From Allobosea sp. (GTDB lineage Bacteria > Pseudomonadota > Alphaproteobacteria > Rhizobiales > Beijerinckiaceae): a DNA stretch of 6,126 nucleotides. Under the pieces are notes generated by a model. It was given only the letters and a program-made list of their open reading frames with translations. It searched no databases and was not told where the DNA came from. Shown one piece after another: positions 1-5,771 of this stretch (positions within the stretch are counted from its first letter, which is position 1; each line of letters starts with the position of its first letter). The stretch lies in the NCBI GenBank assembly GCA_021732895.1, contig JAKFWE010000260.1, positions 1 to 6,126 on the forward strand. The letters run 5' to 3'. The position numbers and the translations under genes were made by a program.

Positions 1-2791
1 GGGGGGGCGCCGAGTCCGCGGACGCTGGCGCCGCGGCGTTGACCGCAGCCAGCGCCGGCGTCGCGCCGATCGGGAGCGACGGCAGGGCGGAGGTCTGGTC
101 CTTCGCCCTGGCTGGCGCATCGGGCGCGACCGCCTCGGGAGCGGCGAGCGCCGGCGCCTGCACCGCCTCCGCTTCGCCGAGCCTGGGCTTGCCGCCCTTG
201 AGCGCGCCGGTGACGACATGGGCGGCGCCCATGGCCAGCACGATCGCGGCGAGACCGAGCAGCAGCGGGCGGCGCCGCTTTTCCATGATCGACCGAAGCC
301 GGCTGACGCCGGCCGCCTCGGCCGCGGCCGGTTGCGGCGGCTCGTCGGCGTGCTGCGCGGCGGCGTCGGTGGCCGCCCTGGCCGACCGCCGCGCGGCTGC
401 GATCAGGTTCTGCCTGATCGACTGCGGATCCTGGGCGGAGGTGATGACGCCGTCAGCGCGCGGACGACCGGATCCCGGCTCCAGCGGCATGTCGAGCGAC
501 GGCATGCCCGGCGCGTCGGGCGCGGCGGCCATGGTCCTGCCCGGCCGTTGGGCGACGAGGCGGTCCTCGCTCGCCGCACCAAATCCGGCCGATGATTCGA
601 GACCACGGGCCGCCGGCATGCCGACATGGCGCGGGGGCGCAGGCGCGCGGGCCATGTCGCGGCGATCGCTCCCGAGTTCGGCCTCGAGGCTGGCCAGCCT
701 CGAGATGATCGTCTCGAGGGTCTGATGCACGGCGCCGATGGCGTCCTGCGTCTGGCGGCCGGAGGACATGTTGGTTTCGCGCAGGCCCGAGACCAGCGTG
801 CTGAGTTCGGCGAGCCCGCTCGGCTGCGCCTGCGGACGGGACGCCATGTCCTGCATCGCCGCGCGGGCCGCGTTGCCGGCGGCCGCCGCGGTGTCCTCGC
901 GCAGCGACTGCAGGTGGCCCACGAGATCCTGAAGCGTGCGCTCGATACCGGTTTCGGCGGAGCGGGTCGCGGCGGCCTCGTCGAGCCGGGCGGCGAGGCC
1001 GGCGATCTGCTGCTCCAGAGCGTCGAAGGAATCGGTTTCGACGCCGGGGCGGCCGACATCGTCGATCTTGTCCGCCAGACCGCGCAGCATCTCCTCGAGC
1101 GGGCGAAGATCGACCTTCGCAAAGGAGACTGCGCCCTGCTCCCCGGCCATCTGGACGAGGTTGCCAGACGCCGCGAGGCTTTCGATGCGTCCAGCCAGCG
1201 CCTCGATCTGCCGTGTCACCGCGGTCGGGCCGTGGTCGGCGAGCATTTCGATGCGCTGTTGCAACGCATCGATACGCCGGTCCAGACCGGCCGGCTGCCT
1301 GGCGGCCAGGTTCTCGAGGCTGGAGATCAAGGTCTCGATGCGCTGCGCCAGCGCATCCGAGGCGCTGCGGCCGGAGGCGTCCAGTTCGCCGAGCCGCGCG
1401 GCCAACTGATCGGCCTGGGCGCTGATCGTCTCCGGCCGCATCGCCGGGAGCGCGTCCAGCTTGCCGGCCAGCGCCTCGACCTGCCGCGACAGAGCCAGCA
1501 AAGGCGCGTTGTCGAAGAAGCGGTCCTGGGAGCGATCCGCCAGCACCGCGTAGCGGACATCCTCGATCGCCAGGGACAGGCTGCGCAGTTCGCGACCATC
1601 CGGCGCCGAGTCGCGCAACCGTCCCACCTCGGAAGCGAGCCCGGAGACCTGGCGGGCGAGATCGCCGAGCCGCTCGTCGCCCGAGGTGGCGGCGATCATC
1701 TCGCGCAACTCGCCGATGTCGCGCAGCACTGGGTTCAGCGCCGAGCGGTCGCCGCCGCGCGCGACGAGCGCATCGACCTTCGCCGCGAGATGGGCGATCT
1801 CCAGTTCGAAGCGCTGATAGCCTTCATGCTGGCGGTCCTGCGCGAGGCGCGCCACCTCGGTCTCGATGCGCGCCAGCGGCTTGAGGATCGGCTCCATCCG
1901 ATCGCGCCTGTCGAGGCGGTCCAGCCTGGCGCCGAGATCGCTGATCAACGCCTCGATCGGGCCGGCATCGCGCGTCTGCGGCGCGACCTGCGTCACGGTC
2001 CGCATCTGCGGCCGAGTCTGCGGCTGCGGCTCCTGGGCCTGCGGCAGCCGGGCGCTGAGCGAACGCAGATCGTCGCGCATCGCCGCAAGACGGCGCTCGT
2101 CCATGGCGGCGCCGGCGCCCTGTGTCCTGGCGGCAGGCCTGGTTTCGGCGTCGGCGTCGAGAAGTCGCTGCCGGGTGCGGATATCGGTGACGACCGCGGC
2201 CAGTCCGTCGCGGCTGAGCACCGGACGTCCGCCGACCGAGGCCGCCGCAGGGGCCATTCGCGGCGTCTCGACGGATTTCCGCTCGATATCGACGATGCGC
2301 TCGCCCATCGTCTTGATGGCGTCCGCGATCACGCTGGTGGCGCGCTCCTGGCGCTCGGCGACGCTGCGTTCGCCCGAGGACAGCCGATGTTCGGTCTTCT
2401 CGATCCAGCGCGCGATCGAATCGAGGGCGCCGGCGGTCTTCGCGCTGGCCTCGCGGCTGACGCGCTCGGCCGCCGCCGCCTGGGCGATGACAGCCTCGAC
2501 CTGGCGCGGCGACATGTCCGGCGCAGAAGGCGCGGGAGGCACGCGCGCGGCCGGCGCGGTTTCCATCTGACCCTGAGACAGCCTGGCGAGGCGTTCGGAC
2601 AAGGCTGCGATGTCGAGCTGCTCTGGCGGGCCGGCCTCGGCTCGCGCGGGATCTTCGGCTTCGGATTCTTCGCGGATCTTGTGGTCGAGCCACTGGCCGA
2701 GCGTCATGCCGGCCCGGCGCGCGGCCGCCTTCGCGGCGTCGCGTGTGCGCGGATCGACACCCTTGACGCTCCAGGGCAGGCTCGTGGCCAT
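1..2791 (-). CDS. podJ: PodJ-like polar localisation protein (partial, C-terminus off left edge)
   Basis: This frame has no stop from the ATG at 2789-2791 to the left edge: 930 codons. The N-terminus (PWSVKGVDP at residues 6-14, then an Arg/Ala-rich stretch and GMTLGQWL) matches the conserved start of PodJ/'localization factor PodJL' proteins. A long, mostly helical region follows, with heptad-like repeats such as RRIDALQQRIEML (about 505-520), broken by a Pro/Gln-rich linker near 247-272. A conserved-looking IAAARRSARAA segment (about 793-803) precedes KRRRP and one hydrophobic helix (about 842-861). Arginines on its N side predict a cytoplasmic coiled coil and a periplasmic C-terminus. Residues 868-930 are an Ala/Pro-rich linker. 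Family members usually continue with Sel1-like repeats and often a peptidoglycan-binding domain, which are not visible here. In Caulobacter PodJ organises one cell pole; the same role here is inferred. The start is chosen by N-terminal similarity, as the ribosome-binding site is weak. The symbol is a family-level assignment. Confidence 0.9.
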   Translation of the reverse strand, partial: MATSLPWSVKGVDPRTRDAAKAAARRAGMTLGQWLDHKIREESEAEDPARAEAGPPEQLDIAALSERLARLSQGQMETAPAARVPPAPSAPDMSPRQVEAVIAQAAAAERVSREASAKTAGALDSIARWIEKTEHRLSSGERSVAERQERATSVIADAIKTMGERIVDIERKSVETPRMAPAAASVGGRPVLSRDGLAAVVTDIRTRQRLLDADAETRPAARTQGAGAAMDERRLAAMRDDLRSLSARLPQAQEPQPQTRPQMRTVTQVAPQTRDAGPIEALISDLGARLDRLDRRDRMEPILKPLARIETEVARLAQDRQHEGYQRFELEIAHLAAKVDALVARGGDRSALNPVLRDIGELREMIAATSGDERLGDLARQVSGLASEVGRLRDSAPDGRELRSLSLAIEDVRYAVLADRSQDRFFDNAPLLALSRQVEALAGKLDALPAMRPETISAQADQLAARLGELDASGRSASDALAQRIETLISSLENLAARQPAGLDRRIDALQQRIEMLADHGPTAVTRQIEALAGRIESLAASGNLVQMAGEQGAVSFAKVDLRPLEEMLRGLADKIDDVGRPGVETDSFDALEQQIAGLAARLDEAAATRSAETGIERTLQDLVGHLQSLREDTAAAAGNAARAAMQDMASRPQAQPSGLAELSTLVSGLRETNMSSGRQTQDAIGAVHQTLETIISRLASLEAELGSDRRDMARAPAPPRHVGMPAARGLESSAGFGAASEDRLVAQRPGRTMAAAPDAPGMPSLDMPLEPGSGRPRADGVITSAQDPQSIRQNLIAAARRSARAATDAAAQHADEPPQPAAAEAAGVSRLRSIMEKRRRPLLLGLAAIVLAMGAAHVVTGALKGGKPRLGEAEAVQAPALAAPEAVAPDAPARAKDQTSALPSLPIGATPALAAVNAAAPASADSAPP
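205..270 (-). other. Single transmembrane segment of the PodJ-like protein
   Basis: The minus-strand codons give a hydrophobic run (PLLLGLAAIVLAMGAAHVV, about residues 842-860) directly after KRRR. This is the only membrane-span candidate in the visible 930 residues. The positive-inside rule places the N-terminal coiled coil in the cytoplasm and the missing C-terminus in the periplasm, the topology known for PodJ. Confidence 0.8.
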
Positions 2792-2871
2792 CAGACGCTC
2801 GCTTGCGGGGCCTGTTGTCCTACAGGAAGCGCAGCCCCCGACGCCGCAGCCTCCCATTGCGAACCGCGAGA

Positions 2872-2898
2872 CCGTGAAAATTCCGTTGCCGTTCACGG
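2872..2898. promoter_or_regulatory. Inverted repeat in the likely podJ-like leader
   Basis: CCGTGAA (2872-2878) and TTCACGG (2892-2898) are perfect 7-bp inverted arms with a 13-bp spacer, about 80 bp upstream of the podJ-like ATG. It could be an RNA hairpin in the leader or a protein-binding dyad. No T-run follows on either strand, so a terminator is unlikely. Function unknown. Confidence 0.4.
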
Positions 2899-2934
2899 CG
2901 CCCTGCTTCGCACCGACGACTTTTCGCAATCAGG

Positions 2935-2950
2935 GTAAACAGAGGGTTAA
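2935..2950 (-). promoter_or_regulatory. Candidate CtrA box upstream of podJ-like gene
   Basis: On the minus strand this reads TTAA, seven bases, TTTAC. The alphaproteobacterial cell-cycle regulator CtrA recognises TTAA-N7-TTAA(C), so there is one mismatch. It sits about 145 bp upstream of the podJ-like start in the A/T-rich part of the intergenic region. Regulation of a polarity gene by a cell-cycle factor would fit biologically, but single motif matches of this quality also occur by chance. Confidence 0.35.
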
Positions 2951-2991
2951 GATCGCGCCGGCACGGGTTAATTTTTCGCAAACTGCCGCAT

Positions 2992-3007
2992 CGTCAGCCG
3001 GTTGACG
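2992..3007. promoter_or_regulatory. 16-bp near-palindrome upstream of merR
   Basis: CGTCAGCCGGTTGACG has outer arms CGTCA/TGACG and a CCGG core, so 14 of 16 positions are symmetric. It lies about 135 bp upstream of the merR start. It is a plausible operator, but nothing in the sequence identifies the protein that would bind it. Confidence 0.3.
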
Positions 3008-3131
3008 TAGCCGGGTAACCGTAACTTGCCTCACGAAAATGTCATATTACCTGACGCTAGGGGATGGGCGCGACTAGGTCGGGGCGACGCTGATCGCCGC
3101 TCATGTCGCCGGCGGACCTTCCCCACCTTTC

Positions 3132-3136
3132 AAGGA
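3132..3136 (+). promoter_or_regulatory. Ribosome-binding site of merR
   Basis: AAGGA lies 6 bases before the ATG at 3143. This decides the start in favour of 3143 over the in-frame TTG at 3026, which has no comparable site. Confidence 0.75.
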
Positions 3137-3142
3137 TCAACC

Positions 3143-3613
3143 ATGCCACGCCACAGCTTTGCACTGGCGGCCGCTCCGCCCCATGATGGCCGCCCGTCCC
3201 GCTCCGCCACCGTCGCCTCGCCCGCCGAGGCGCAGACCGGGTTTACGATCAGCGATCTCGCCCGTGATCACGGCGTGACCCTGAGGACCCTGCGCTTTTA
3301 CGAGTCGCGCGGTCTGCTGGCGCCTGCCCGTTCGGGCATGACGCGCATCTACTCCGCGCGGGACCGCGCCCGCCTCGCGCTGATCCTCAAGGGCAAGCAG
3401 CTCGGCTTCACGCTCGTGGAGATTCGCGCCATGCTCGCCAACGAGGACAGGAAGGACGAGGTCGCCAGCGAGAACTCCGCTTCCGTCTGCGGCCTGCAAC
3501 TGAGCCGCGACCAGGTGGTGGAGCAGCTCGAGCTCCTGCGCTCGCAACGCGCCGAGATCGAGGCCGCCATCGCCGAGCTCGAGGCCACCTTCGCGCGGAT
3601 GAGCGCCGCCTGA
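3143..3613 (+). CDS. MerR-family transcriptional regulator
   Basis: A 156-residue protein. After a 33-residue Ala/Pro-rich, probably disordered N-terminal extension comes a MerR winged helix-turn-helix: FTISDLARDHGVTLRTLRFYE (residues 34-54), the RGLLAP wing (56-61), a second recognition region (TRIYSARDRARL, 67-78) and the KGKQLGFTLVEIRAML helix (83-98). A C-terminal dimerisation coiled coil follows (about 121-150). The only cysteine is Cys116, so the paired metal-binding cysteines of MerR, ZntR or CueR are absent and metal sensing is unlikely. Organisation and context resemble the MerR-type regulators (LiuR group) that control acyl-CoA and branched-chain amino acid catabolism in proteobacteria; that assignment is inference. 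The gene is divergent from the podJ-like gene, has its own terminator, and precedes the acyl-CoA dehydrogenase on the same strand, which makes that operon its likely target. Confidence 0.93.
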   Translation: MPRHSFALAAAPPHDGRPSRSATVASPAEAQTGFTISDLARDHGVTLRTLRFYESRGLLAPARSGMTRIYSARDRARLALILKGKQLGFTLVEIRAMLANEDRKDEVASENSASVCGLQLSRDQVVEQLELLRSQRAEIEAAIAELEATFARMSAA

Positions 3614-3623
3614 ACGCCGTTGC

Positions 3624-3638
3624 GCTCTCCGAGAGAGC
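3624..3638 (+). repeat. Small hairpin just after merR stop
   Basis: GCTCTC (3624-3629) and GAGAGC (3633-3638) form a 6-bp stem with a 3-base loop, 10 bases after the merR stop codon. There is no T-run, so it is not a terminator on its own. It may protect the 3' end of the message together with the stronger hairpin downstream. Confidence 0.35.
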
Positions 3639-3664
3639 CAGCTTCGACGTGAGGATATCGTCAG

Positions 3665-3690
3665 CCCCGGACAATCGTCCGGGGTTTTTT
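3665..3690 (+). terminator. Rho-independent terminator of merR
   Basis: CCCCGGAC (3665-3672), loop AATC, and GTCCGGGG (3677-3684) form a perfect 8-bp GC-rich stem with a four-base loop, followed directly by six T residues (3685-3690). This is a textbook intrinsic terminator 51 bases after the merR stop. It separates merR transcription from the acyl-CoA dehydrogenase gene. Confidence 0.92.
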
Positions 3691-3763
3691 CATGGCCGAA
3701 CTTTTGGTGCGGCGCAGGCGGCGGGGCGAAAAAATGAGCCTGCCCCCTGTTCAACCCCAGGAA

Positions 3764-3785
3764 GATAGTTTAGATATGAACTATC
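3764..3785. promoter_or_regulatory. Palindromic candidate operator of the beta-oxidation unit
   Basis: GATAGTT (3764-3770) and AACTATC (3779-3785) are perfect 7-bp arms with an 8-bp spacer, in an A/T-rich patch between the merR terminator and the dehydrogenase gene, about 60 bp before its start. A weak promoter reading is TTCAAC (3750-3755), a 19-bp spacer, and TATGAA (3775-3780); 19 bp is the spacing typical of MerR-controlled promoters. The dyad is centred at 3774/3775, beside the -10 rather than in the middle of the spacer, which fits repression better than classic MerR activation. The binding protein is unknown; the adjacent MerR protein is the first candidate. Confidence 0.55.
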
Positions 3786-3832
3786 GAGTTGCGCCGCAGT
3801 CGTGCTATGCCGTCAAGCTGCCGCTTCTGCCT

Positions 3833-3840
3833 GAGGGAGG
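3833..3840 (+). promoter_or_regulatory. Ribosome-binding site that decides the dehydrogenase start
   Basis: GAGGGAGG ends directly against the ATG at 3841 but is 6 bases from the ATG at 3847. Normal spacing favours 3847, giving an MPVYKAPVDD N-terminus instead of MKMPVYKAPVDD. Confidence 0.75.
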
Positions 3841-3846
3841 ATGAAA

Positions 3847-5643
3847 ATGCCGGTTTACAAGGCGCCCGTGGACGACACCCTTTTCCTGCTGAACGACGTC
3901 TTCAACATCGAGCGCTACAACAACCTGCCGGGCTTCGCCGACGCGACCCCGGACGTGGTCGAGGCCGTGCTCGGCGAGGGCGCCAAGCTCTGCGAGGAGG
4001 TGCTGCAGCCGCTCAACCTGTCGGGCGATCAGGAGGGCTGCACGCGCCACGCAGACGGCCGCGTGACCACGCCGAAAGGCTTCAAGGAGGCGCATGAAGC
4101 CTTCGCCGGCGGCGGCTGGATCGGGCTTTCGATGGATCCCGACTATGGCGGGCAGGGCCTGCCCTACACGCTGGGCGCCGTCATGAACGAATACGCCTCC
4201 TCCGCCAACATGGCCTTCTCGATGTATCCCGGTCTGACCGCGGGCGCGATCGCGGCGCTCTACGTGCACGGCTCGGACGAGCAGAAGCGCACCTATATCC
4301 CCAAGATGATCGAGGGCGTCTGGTCGGGCACGATGAACCTGACCGAGCCGCATTGCGGCACCGATCTCGGCCTGATCAAGACCAAGGCCGTGCCGAACGG
4401 CGACGGATCCTATGCGATCTCCGGCACCAAGATCTTCATTTCGGCCGGCGAGCAGGACATCACCGAGAACATCATCCATCTCGTGCTCGCCCGCATCGAG
4501 GGCGCGCCGGCCGGCGTCAAAGGCATCTCGCTCTTCGTCGTGCCGCGCAACAGCATCGGGGCGGACGGGTCGGTCGGTGGAAACAACCACGTCTCCTGCG
4601 GCTCGATCGAGCACAAGATGGGCATTCACGGCAATTCGACCTGCGTGATGAACTATGACGGCGCAAAGGGCTGGCTCATCGGCACGGAGAACAAGGGCCT
4701 CAACGCCATGTTCGTGATGATGAACGAGGCCAGGCTCGGCGTCGCGATCCAGGGGCTGGCGCAATCCGAGGTCGCCTACCAGAACGCGGTGGCCTACGCG
4801 AAGGACCGCATCCAGGGCCGGGCGCTGACCGGGGCCAAGGAGCCGAGCAAGGCGGCCGACCCGATCATCGTCCATCCCGACGTTCGCCGCACGCTGATGT
4901 CGATCAAGGCCTTCAACGAGGCGGCTCGCGCCTTCGTGATCTGGAACGCGATCAAATCCGACATCGCCCATCGCTCGGGCGACGCCGCCGAGCGCCAGGC
5001 CGCCGACGACCAGCTCGGCCTGATGACGCCGGTGCTCAAGGGCGTGCTGACCGATGTCGGCTTCGACAACGCGGTCAAGGCGCAGCAGATGTATGGCGGC
5101 CATGGCTACATCGCCGAATGGGGCATGGAGCAATTCGTCCGCGACGCCCGCATCGCGATGATCTACGAGGGCGCCAACGGCGTGCAGGCGATGGACCTCG
5201 TCGGCCGCAAGCTCGGCCGCGACGGCGGCCGTGCGATCATGGCGTTCTTCAACGAGGTCGGCTCCTTCCTGAAGGAGAATGGCGAGGACGAGGCTCTGAA
5301 GCCGCTTCTGACCCCGCTTGCGGCCTCGCTCGGCCATCTCCAGCAGGCGACGATGTGGTTCATGAACAACGCGCTCGCCAAGCCCGACAACGCCGGCGCG
5401 GGCGCGACCGACTACATGCATCTGCTCGGGCTGGTCTCGCTCGGCTATATGTGGGCGAAGATGGCCAGGGTGGCGCAAGACAAGCTGAAAGCCGGCGCGA
5501 ACGGCGCGACCGAACGCATGAACACCAAGCTGGCGACGGCGCGGTTCTTCATGGAGCGGAGCCTGCCGGAGACCGCCGCGCATCTCGCCCGCATCACCAG
5601 CGGCGCGGATTCGACCATGGCGCTGAGCGCGGACCAGTTCTGA
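3847..5643 (+). CDS. Acyl-CoA dehydrogenase, large type with C-terminal extension domain
   Basis: A 598-residue FAD-dependent acyl-CoA dehydrogenase (600 if the ATG at 3841 is used). It oxidises acyl-CoA to trans-2-enoyl-CoA and passes electrons to electron-transfer flavoprotein. The order is an N-terminal helical part (ending near GLSMDPDYGGQG, residues 93-104), the beta-barrel with the flavin/substrate motif NLTEPHCGTDLG (164-175), and the C-terminal helical domain with YGGHGYIAEWGMEQFVRDAR (416-435) and IYEGANGVQAMDLVGRKL (439-456). Glu441 is the expected catalytic base. About 130 further residues match the extra C-terminal domain of the 590-600-residue subfamily; ordinary enzymes have about 380. 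That subfamily includes DmdC, the 3-methylmercaptopropionyl-CoA dehydrogenase, and fatty-acyl enzymes, so substrate cannot be fixed from sequence. The thiolase downstream favours fatty-acid beta-oxidation. The gene looks intact and has its own candidate operator. Confidence 0.96.
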   Translation: MPVYKAPVDDTLFLLNDVFNIERYNNLPGFADATPDVVEAVLGEGAKLCEEVLQPLNLSGDQEGCTRHADGRVTTPKGFKEAHEAFAGGGWIGLSMDPDYGGQGLPYTLGAVMNEYASSANMAFSMYPGLTAGAIAALYVHGSDEQKRTYIPKMIEGVWSGTMNLTEPHCGTDLGLIKTKAVPNGDGSYAISGTKIFISAGEQDITENIIHLVLARIEGAPAGVKGISLFVVPRNSIGADGSVGGNNHVSCGSIEHKMGIHGNSTCVMNYDGAKGWLIGTENKGLNAMFVMMNEARLGVAIQGLAQSEVAYQNAVAYAKDRIQGRALTGAKEPSKAADPIIVHPDVRRTLMSIKAFNEAARAFVIWNAIKSDIAHRSGDAAERQAADDQLGLMTPVLKGVLTDVGFDNAVKAQQMYGGHGYIAEWGMEQFVRDARIAMIYEGANGVQAMDLVGRKLGRDGGRAIMAFFNEVGSFLKENGEDEALKPLLTPLAASLGHLQQATMWFMNNALAKPDNAGAGATDYMHLLGLVSLGYMWAKMARVAQDKLKAGANGATERMNTKLATARFFMERSLPETAAHLARITSGADSTMALSADQF

Positions 5644-5650
5644 CGCTCCT

Positions 5651-5730
5651 CGTCGTTGCGAGCGCAGCGAAGCAATCCAGGGAGATGTAGAGCACGCGCT
5701 CTGGATTGCTTCGCTACGCTCGCAATGACG
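5651..5730. repeat. Palindromic intergenic repeat (REP-like) with 30-bp arms
   Basis: The left arm (5651-5680) and right arm (5701-5730) are inverted copies matching at 28 of 30 positions, around a 20-bp centre. The arms contain TTGCGAGCG and GCGAAGCAATCCAG. In the + strand transcript one of the two differences is a G-U pair and the other a C-A mismatch, so a very stable hairpin would form. An alternative small hairpin, AGAGC/GCTCT, is possible at 5689-5702. From memory, repeats with this core are dispersed in many copies in alphaproteobacterial genomes; copy number was not checked. It begins 7 bases after the dehydrogenase stop. Confidence 0.88.
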
Positions 5731-5771
5731 GCTAGAGATCGCAGCAAGAAAACAAGCCCGGGAGGCCCCTG

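Larger units (their letters stand above)
2792..3142. promoter_or_regulatory. Divergent intergenic region between podJ-like gene and merR
   Basis: This 351-bp stretch has no convincing gene; an in-frame TTG extension of merR to 3026 lacks a ribosome-binding site. The part from 2920 to 3050 is clearly more A/T-rich than its surroundings and should hold both promoters. It contains two TTTTCGCAA copies (2921-2929, 2973-2981), two GGGTTAA copies (2944-2950, 2965-2971), and a near-palindrome at 2992-3007. No sigma-70 pair with normal spacing stood out clearly for either gene. Confidence 0.6.

Noticed and set aside
1..7. Run of seven G at the left edge
   Set aside because: In the podJ-like frame it is part of Pro codons in the Ala/Pro-rich periplasmic linker; there is no need for another explanation.
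1824..2693. Minus-strand open frame of 289 codons overlapping the podJ-like gene, and similar ones at 403-1122 and 1327-1599
   Set aside because: They lie in the other two minus frames, are closed by stops, and consist of Arg/Pro-rich shadow sequence; only the frame starting at 2791 is open from end to end.
626..2938. 770-codon plus-strand open frame antisense to the podJ-like gene
   Set aside because: It is codon-aligned with the real minus-strand frame, where high GC removes the stop-generating codons. Its translation is Arg/Gly/Leu-rich with no recognisable domain, while the minus strand gives a clear PodJ N-terminus, coiled coils and membrane span.
3026..3142. 39-residue N-terminal extension of merR from a TTG start
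   Set aside because: It has no ribosome-binding site and no MerR-like sequence; the ATG at 3143 has AAGGA at 6 bases.
5651..5730. Possible intrinsic terminator between dehydrogenase and thiolase
   Set aside because: The stem is strong, but no T-run follows on either strand and the arms have the form of a dispersed palindromic repeat.
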